Below are positions 58,101 through 64,000 of a stretch of DNA of 64,000 bases, in pieces. The position numbers and the translations under genes are program-made. How positions within the stretch are numbered: position 1 is the first letter of the stretch; every line of letters starts with the position of its first letter. A model generated the notes under the pieces. It made no database searches. It had not been told where the DNA came from and saw only the letters and a list, made by a program, of their open reading frames with translations. The DNA is from Cinclus cinclus (lineage: Eukaryota > Chordata > Aves > Passeriformes > Cinclidae): NCBI RefSeq assembly GCF_963662255.1, contig NC_085067.1, positions 5,980,428-6,044,427 of the forward strand, in the 5' to 3' direction.

Positions 58101-58293
58101 GGCTTTGTGGTTGTGCTGTGGTGTCTCACTCATGCTCCCTGTTTGCAGCGACGCCCGGAACATGGCCAGGGATGTGCAGAACACCTTCTACGAGATCGTG
58201 TCTGAGTTTGGGAACATGAGCCAGCCCCAGGCCGTGGACTATGTAAAGAAACTGATGACAAAGGGCCGCTACTCCCTGGATGTGTGGAGCTAA
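42949..58293 (+). CDS. POR: POR, NADPH-cytochrome P450 reductase (complete, 15 coding exons)
   Basis: ER-membrane diflavin enzyme passing electrons from NADPH via FAD and FMN to microsomal P450s, heme oxygenase and squalene monooxygenase. Exons: 42949-43127, 49143-49191, 50037-50165, 50544-50693, 51534-51658, 52520-52609, 53084-53182, 53808-53924, 54620-54738, 55813-55994, 56121-56270, 56761-57028, 57503-57648, 57833-57918, 58149-58293. They sum to 2034 nt with every phase consistent, giving 677 aa, about the human length. N-terminal anchor: [18 protein letters not shown] at residues 27-44, then a basic RKKKEE stop-transfer. FMN domain: [15 protein letters not shown] (84 on) and [19 protein letters not shown]. 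Connecting and FAD domain: RYYSIASS and GVATNW. NADPH domain: [34 protein letters not shown] and C-terminal LDVWS. The hydride-transfer residues (Ser in YYSIASS, Cys in VCGDA, Asp in LDVWS) are present. The start ATG lies in ACCACCATGG, 14 nt into its exon. Nothing suggests loss of function. Confidence 0.98.
43128..49142 (+). other. POR: 6-kb second intron of POR
   Basis: GC-rich unique sequence. Many short open frames occur on both strands, as expected from base composition, but none has splice sites plus recognisable protein similarity. No repeat was recognised. Confidence 0.55.
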
Positions 58294-59146
58294 GAGCAGG
58301 GCTGGCAGGGCCGGGGAGAGAACAGGTCCCCAGGTGTGGCCAGGGGAGCTGGCAAGTGCCTGCTCACCCACTGCTGCTGTGGGTGACAGTGTCATCCTCA
58401 GCCCACAGCTACCCTAGTGTCACTCCCAACCCTTCCTGGGCCTCAGCAGCCCCTTGGGGCAGGCTGTGGCCCCAGGGTGTGGAAAGGGTTGAGAGGGGCA
58501 GGGGGGTAGCTCAGGCTGCTGTCCAGGAGCCGCACTGCCACCAGCAGCTCAGGGTCCACCCCATGGCCCCAGCATTTGCCTGGAGGCCAGGGACATCAGA
58601 GCCACAGCCACTGTGGGCCAGGAGGGACCAGAGAGTCCTGCCCTGAACATGAGGTGTTGCCTTATCCCCGGGGCTGGAGCCCACCCTGGCCTGCAGGGAC
58701 AGCAGAGGGGTGGAGGGGCTGTGCTGGAGCTTCACCTCCCTCCCGCCACCCCTGTTTGCCCAGCTCTGGGATGTTGGGCTGGCATCTGGTTCTGGGCACA
58801 GAGATGTCCCATGGCCCCACCAGCATCTCCTGCTCTACTCCCACTGCCCACCCTCGCTCCAGCACCAGCGGGACGCTCCTCTCCTCTGGAATACAGCCGG
58901 TTTGGGAGGCGGGGTCTCAGCCCATAAGTGCCCTGCTCGCTCCCTGAGGCCCGGCAGCTCCCCTGAGCCCAGCCCCTCCCTCACACACCCTGATCGGTCA
59001 TTTTTTAAATACTGTTTTTATTTTGAACATCTCTGTGATTTTAGCATGGGAAAAAAAAAAACCAACAACCAACACAACCCCCCCCCCCCCCCCAGACTTT
59101 CAGGCTGTCCAATGATTGTAAATTATTTAAATACATTTGCCCTTGG

Positions 59147-59152
59147 AATAAA
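59147..59152 (+). terminator. POR: POR poly(A) signal AATAAA
   Basis: AATAAA lies 854 bp downstream of the POR stop, in an AT-rich stretch that ends a GC-rich 3' UTR, and is followed by a GT-rich region. The UTR also contains an A-run and a run of about 16 C at 59051-59093. Confidence 0.8.
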
Positions 59153-59584
59153 AATACTGTGTCTGGAGTTTGCTTCCTGCATTCTCTCTGCTCAGCCAGA
59201 GAGAAGGAGGCAGGAGGAGCAGTGGATGATAACTGGGAGGAAATTTGGACATGTGGTGGCAGCTCTGGGTTTAGGCTGAGCTGGTAGCAACCTCTACCCT
59301 AAGTGCTGGACTGGGGGAGGGAGGATGGATGGCAGTGGGGGGCTCTGGACTGGGGTACAGCTGTGCCCAACCTGCTCTTTGGTGCTTCCAGAGCTCCCAG
59401 TGCTGGTACAGGGTGTCTCTGCCCCATCTCCAGGGCCACTGAGGTTCTGCTGGGCTCCTTGGGTGCCCACAGTTCTGGCCACAGCCTGTGCAGACTGGGC
59501 TGCCATGGGAAGGAGCCCCTGCTGCAGCCCAGGCTGGTGGACGGGCACAAGGAGATGACTTTTTATAACACCATGGGTTTGGTT

Positions 59585-59885
59585 AGCCTGGAAAACCCCT
59601 CCAGCTCATTGACTCCAACCCTTAACCCAGCACTGCCAAACCCACCACTCAACCATGTCCCCAACTGCCACATCTACATGACTTTTAAATCCCTGCAGGG
59701 ATGGTGACTCAACAAGTGCCCTGGGCAGCCTCTGTCAGGGCTAGACAACCATTTTGTGTGAAGACATTTTCCTTAATATCCAAATATCTAAACCTCCCCT
59801 CGTGAAACCAGAGGTTTTTACCTCTTGTCCTATTGTGCCAATTGTCCTGTTGCCCCCCACCTCCACCCTCCTTTCAGGGAGGTTG
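59585..59885 (-). mobile_element. CR1-type LINE fragment between POR and TMEM120A
   Basis: The sequence reads as the complement of a CR1 3' region: CATGTCCCCAACTGCCACAT, AAATCCCTGCAGGGATGGTG, CCTGGGCAGCCTCTGTCAGG and TTCCTTAATATCCAAATATC. It lies between the two convergent poly(A) signals. Confidence 0.75.
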
Positions 59886-59972
59886 TGTCAGGACCCGCTT
59901 CCCCATGAACCAAAGCCACAGAGTGTGGAAGCTGTTCCCAGACTGTCCCGGTGACCTGGGCAGCTTCTTCCC

Positions 59973-59978
59973 TTTATT
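59973..59978 (-). terminator. TMEM120A: TMEM120A poly(A) signal (AATAAA on minus strand)
   Basis: TTTATT on the plus strand is AATAAA on the minus strand, about 630 bp after the TMEM120A stop codon. This implies a 3' UTR from 60604 to about 59955. Confidence 0.65.
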
Positions 59979-60604
59979 TTCACATGTGCAGCCTCAGGAG
60001 ATGCCAGCCTAGGGTGCTGCTTGCACATCTCCAGCACGAAGCCTGGACCAGGCTCCTGCTGCTCCCACCCCTCCTGTGCTCCAGCTGCCCCTTCCCTGTG
60101 GATTGAAAGCAAGGGAGGAGCTAGGGCACCCCTGAAATCCAGGGCTGTGCTTGGAGTGACGAGGCTGCCCCAGAACCTCTGCCCTCAACACACAGGGGCT
60201 GCCCTGGGTGCAGGGCTAGGGGGAGAAAAGGGGAGCCTGCAGCACCCCAGGAGCCGTGTGAGGCAGTCCCTGGACACTACCCTCTCCCAGTGAGGTGGGG
60301 AGCACCAGCATCCAGAGAACAGTTGAAGGGCGGGAGTGGCTGTCCCAAGCATCCTGCTTTTTGGATGTGGAAGGCAGCCAGGACAGGGGGTGCAGGGTGC
60401 TCCCGACTCCAGGTGAGTGACTCCAGCACAGATCCACCCCGTGGTGAGCACATGGGCTGTCCAGGAGCAGGCCCTAAGCTCTGTCCCACACCCGGACCTC
60501 CAAGGAATGGGGTGAGACACCAGAGTCCGGACGGAATTGAGGAGGTGGGAATAGGGGATGGAGCCAGTGGGGAGAAACAGTCCAGTCCCCCACAACGCCC
60601 CACT

Positions 60605-63475
60605 TCAATTCTCCTTCGTGTCCTGGTTCTTGTTCTGAATCTTCTGGTGGACGACACGGAGGGTGGTGAAGAAGTTGCCCAGGAAGAGGATGAAGAAGGG
60701 GATGCCGCACATGACGACCTGATGGAGGAGAGGCTGCAGTCAGCAAGAGGGACCTGCCTGGGGCCTCCTCCTCCTCCCAGGGCATTCCCAGGAGCCTCCT
60801 TACCTGCCACTCCTTGCACTCGGGGTGCTGGATCATGCGGAACAGGGTGATAGCATTGTAGAGCTGCCAGAACTGCAGGAGAGAAGAGAATCAGGGCAGC
60901 TGCTGCTTTCAGAGGCTCGACCCCAGGCAGGCACCCACCCAGCTCCTACCTCTGGGTATAAACCCCAGCCCAGCCTCGTGTGGGGGCAGTGAAACCCCAT
61001 CCAGGCTCAGGGCCAGAGGGCTCCTTCCCAGCGGATCCCAGCTGGGAGATCACCTCTGTTTCAGGCCAGCTGGAGCCTAAGGGCCATGAGGAAGTCTCAG
61101 CCTTTGGCCATCAGCCCCAAGGATCTGACTGAGGAAGGACTTGATCCTTTGCAGCTCAGAAGGGTTTTGGAAGGGTTCTCACTGCAGCCCCTCTGCACTT
61201 CAGCACTCAGCAGAACCACCCCAGCTCCTCCCCATCTCACTTCCCCAGTTGTGGAGGTGCTGGGTGCTTCAGAGAGAAAGGCTCAGAATTTGTTGGGAGT
61301 ATTTTCCTGCCCCAGGCATCCCGTATCATATGGCTGTGGCAGCCTGTGGGGCCTGTGCCATGTCCAGGCCACTGAGCACAGCTGGGAATGTGGCACATCC
61401 CACTCCCACCCGAGGCTCTGGCATCTTGCAAGAACTGGGGGCATCCTCACCTGCCCAAAGAAGAGGAAGGGAAGCAGGAACGTGAGCCCTCTCCACATCC
61501 AGGACTGGAAGCCCTCTGCAAAGGATTAAGGTTTCTGTGAGGAGCTGAAATGGGCTGGTGGAGAGGAGATGGAGCCCAGCTCCTCCAGACATGGAGGACA
61601 GGGAGGCTCAGTGCCCACACCGTGCCTGGATGAGGAGGACCTGCCACTCCAGCCTCACTGTGGGCTCTTGAGGGGAGACAGTGGCAGGGACTCCTAATCC
61701 AACACAGGGCTCTGGGCTCCAGTGGAGCTGTCCCTCAGCTCCTGCCCTCGGTGTCACAGGGGCTGGGGAGATGACAGCCCTTGTGCCTGGGATGTTGGAG
61801 GGATGTTTCATGTCTGAAGGATCTTCCTGGGGAAACCTGGGATGCCCAGAGCCACATCCACTGCCACCTCACATCCTGAGGTGATGTGAGGCTGGGCTGG
61901 TGGTCCCAGCAGAGCAGGAGGAGGGGAACAATCAGCCTATGGGGTGGTGCTGCCCCACAGGAGATGCTGCTCTGGGAGCTTTGGTTTGTAACTTTTAGTG
62001 TTCCTGCTACTGATAAGGGTGCCCTCAAATCTAAGTGTCACCATTTCCTTCAGTAGAACTCACAGCTCCCAGTGAGCTGAGCAGCAGCCTGAGACCAGCA
62101 GCAAGGGACATCCCACTCACCCACAGTCAGGTCCATGTTGTGCCTCTCTCCCAGCGCTCGCAGCCGGTACAAGCACCCGCTCTGGTAGTAATACTGCAGG
62201 AACTGCACAAAGCCTGCAAGGAGAGCATGGCTGCTGTCAGCAGCTGCCCAGGGATCACCTCCCAGCCTCAGCATCATCCCACAAAGGCCACCTGAGGCCA
62301 AGGGAACTGCTAGGTGAGCCGAGAGCTGTGAGCAGCTACAGCCAGGTCTCCATGTGCTGCAGAGCTCTGCAGGCACTCTCAGCAGCTGGGGGTCAATCCC
62401 TGTCCCAGCACATGTGGCAGCACTTACTCTGGTACATGGAGAAGGAGAGAAACTGGTTCCTGAACATCTGGTACATGAGCCCATCTGGCCTGTGGAGAGA
62501 TGGTGCTGGCTGGGGGATGTGGGGCTGGGAGGGGAGGGGACAGCCAGGCCTGTCCCACAGCCCCTAAGGGCCCTTGGCCAGAGTTGCCCACAGCCCAGGC
62601 AGCCCCCCATGGGACAGGGGACACAGACTTACCACGTCAGCATGACACCTGAGAGGAAGGTGGAGATGTAGTGATGGAAAACCCACCAGCCTTTGATCCT
62701 GGAGGGCAGACACAGAGAAGTGGTTCACATCTGGAGTGTGAATCCAGAGCCAAAGGCACCCTGGAGAGTGGAGCAGCCCAGCCCAAGCCACCCCACAGCT
62801 CCCTGGGATGGCTGGGAAATAGTCCTGAGAGCAGGACCCAGGGCCTCAGGGCTGGGCAGCACCAGGGCCCTTCCAGCTCCACCTTCCCACCACCTCCACA
62901 CAGGAGGTTCCTCCTGCCCCGCTCCTCCAGCTCCCAGCAGGGTTTGCCACACACCCTGAGTAGGAGGGAGCTGCTCCCTGTGATGAGTCCCAACTCCCCA
63001 GCCCCTTCCCCGGGCCCAGGGGACTCACTTGGAGCCGTTGTTGATCAAGATGCTCTCACGGATGGTGAGGGTGCAGTAGTACCACACCAGGAGGAAGTTA
63101 AAGACAGCGTCTGTCACCCTGGGTCACACACAGCAGGGTGTAAAGGCACGTGCTGGGGACACACACTGTGACAGCTCAGGGGACACCCACTCCCAAGGGA
63201 AGGCACCTGCTCCCCACCACCCACCAGGGCCGTGGCAGCCACAAAGGCCACCCCAACTCCAGGGCAGTGTCCAGATGCTTTACCAGGATCTCCTGTTCAG
63301 CTCTGAATGTTCCAGGGTGGGAGAGAAGGGCAAGGGGGCTCTGGGAGGAGATCTCTGCCCAGCACCAAGCCAGACTCACCTGGAGTTGAGGAGGAACCGA
63401 CAGGAGAAGGAGACAATAAGTAGGATGATGGTGAGGTAGAGCTTGAACTTCTCGTACTCATCTTTATATGCAAAC
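60605..63475 (-). CDS. TMEM120A: TMEM120A (TACAN/NET29), C-terminal 217 residues; 5' exons beyond right edge
   Basis: Six-TM membrane protein of the nuclear envelope and ER, needed for adipocyte differentiation in mammals. It was proposed as a mechanosensitive channel, but structures show an ELOVL-like fold that binds coenzyme A. Exons in transcript order: 63475-63380, 63118-63029, 62698-62633, 62489-62428, 62213-62121, 61515-61451, 60872-60804, 60718-60605. All phases join. Matching peptides are [98 protein letters not shown] and [16 protein letters not shown]. The position corresponding to the first His of the ELOVL HxxHH box is Trp (WVFHH), as known for TMEM120 proteins, so elongase chemistry is not expected. 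The N-terminal coiled-coil exons are not in 63476-64000. The neighbour POR supports TMEM120A over the paralogue TMEM120B. Confidence 0.94.
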
Positions 63476-64000
63476 CTGCAGGGAAGCACAAGGACAAGCT
63501 TGGAGCAAGCAATTTGTGCCCTCCCATCTCATCTGGCTGTAAAATATAAAAGGATAAAAGTGATGTTCTGTTGAGAACCTCTGGGACACACCCAGGAAGA
63601 ACCTTGCCTTGGGGGTATTTCTGAGAGCAGAGCATATCAGCCTGCTTCCACACAATGGGACACATTTGAGCACCCCAAAACACCCCAACCTGGTGGGTGG
63701 CCCTGGTGGGGAAGATGGGCAGACTGGGATCTGCACGCATCTCCAAGGGGAGGACTGGGGAACAGAGGGACAGGGGAGAGGCTCCTGGCTGGGCATCTCT
63801 GGCAAGAGAAAGGCTCTCAGGGGCCAAAACCAACTTCTGGTGTTTTCCCAAGGGAAAAGGAGGGGACTATCCACTGTGTCTCTTTCCTGGAAGTTCCTAA
63901 TACAGTAGAAACATGGACATGGCTTTGGTGGAGGATCCCATTAACTTGTCAGAGCTAATGGTCCATCCCAGCCCAGTGGCAGGAATGTGAGGGGCAGCCA
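63476..64000 (-). other. TMEM120A: TMEM120A intron at the right edge
   Basis: No coding exon was recognised. The exons encoding the N-terminal coiled coil and the LLSKQAK-like segment should lie beyond 64000. Confidence 0.6.

Overview
The window is nuclear DNA from a bird. It has multi-exon genes with GT..AG introns, CpG-rich promoters, and several fragments of CR1, the LINE family that dominates avian genomes. There is no bacterial, viral or plasmid content. I identified four protein-coding genes by translating exons and checking that every splice phase joins in frame. No tRNA, rRNA, CRISPR or intact transposon was found.

Layout: (1) 1-17.9 kb, minus strand: the 5' two thirds of TAF15, an RNA-binding FET-family protein. 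Eleven coding exons are visible, from the start codon to the middle of the RRM. The rest of the RRM, the zinc finger and the C-terminal RGG repeats lie off the left edge. The region is AT-rich with long introns. (2) 17.9-20.5 kb: a divergent intergenic spacer holding three CR1 fragments. (3) 20.6-26 kb, plus strand: RHBDD2, a rhomboid-like membrane protein, complete in four exons (372 aa). (4) 26-30.6 kb: GC-rich intergenic DNA with an 87-bp tandem duplication. (5) 30.7-59.2 kb, plus strand: POR, NADPH-cytochrome P450 reductase. It has a likely non-coding first exon in a CpG island, a 12-kb first intron and 15 coding exons that join to 677 aa. (6) 60-63.5 kb and beyond, minus strand: TMEM120A, the last eight coding exons. 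Its 5' part lies off the right edge. POR and TMEM120A converge tail to tail, with a CR1 fragment between their poly(A) signals.

The genes are not an operon-like unit. POR supplies electrons to microsomal P450s. TAF15 acts in nuclear RNA metabolism. RHBDD2 and TMEM120A are membrane proteins. RHBDD2-POR-TMEM120A is also the order on human 7q11.23, while human TAF15 is on chromosome 17q, so the window spans a synteny join between birds and humans.

I found no convincing new biological system. The points most worth checking are a frame-shifting 35-nt TAF15 exon that could act as a poison switch, paired X-box-like motifs in the RHBDD2 promoter, a degenerate minisatellite abutting POR exon 1, and two open, well-spliced candidate exons that match no known gene.
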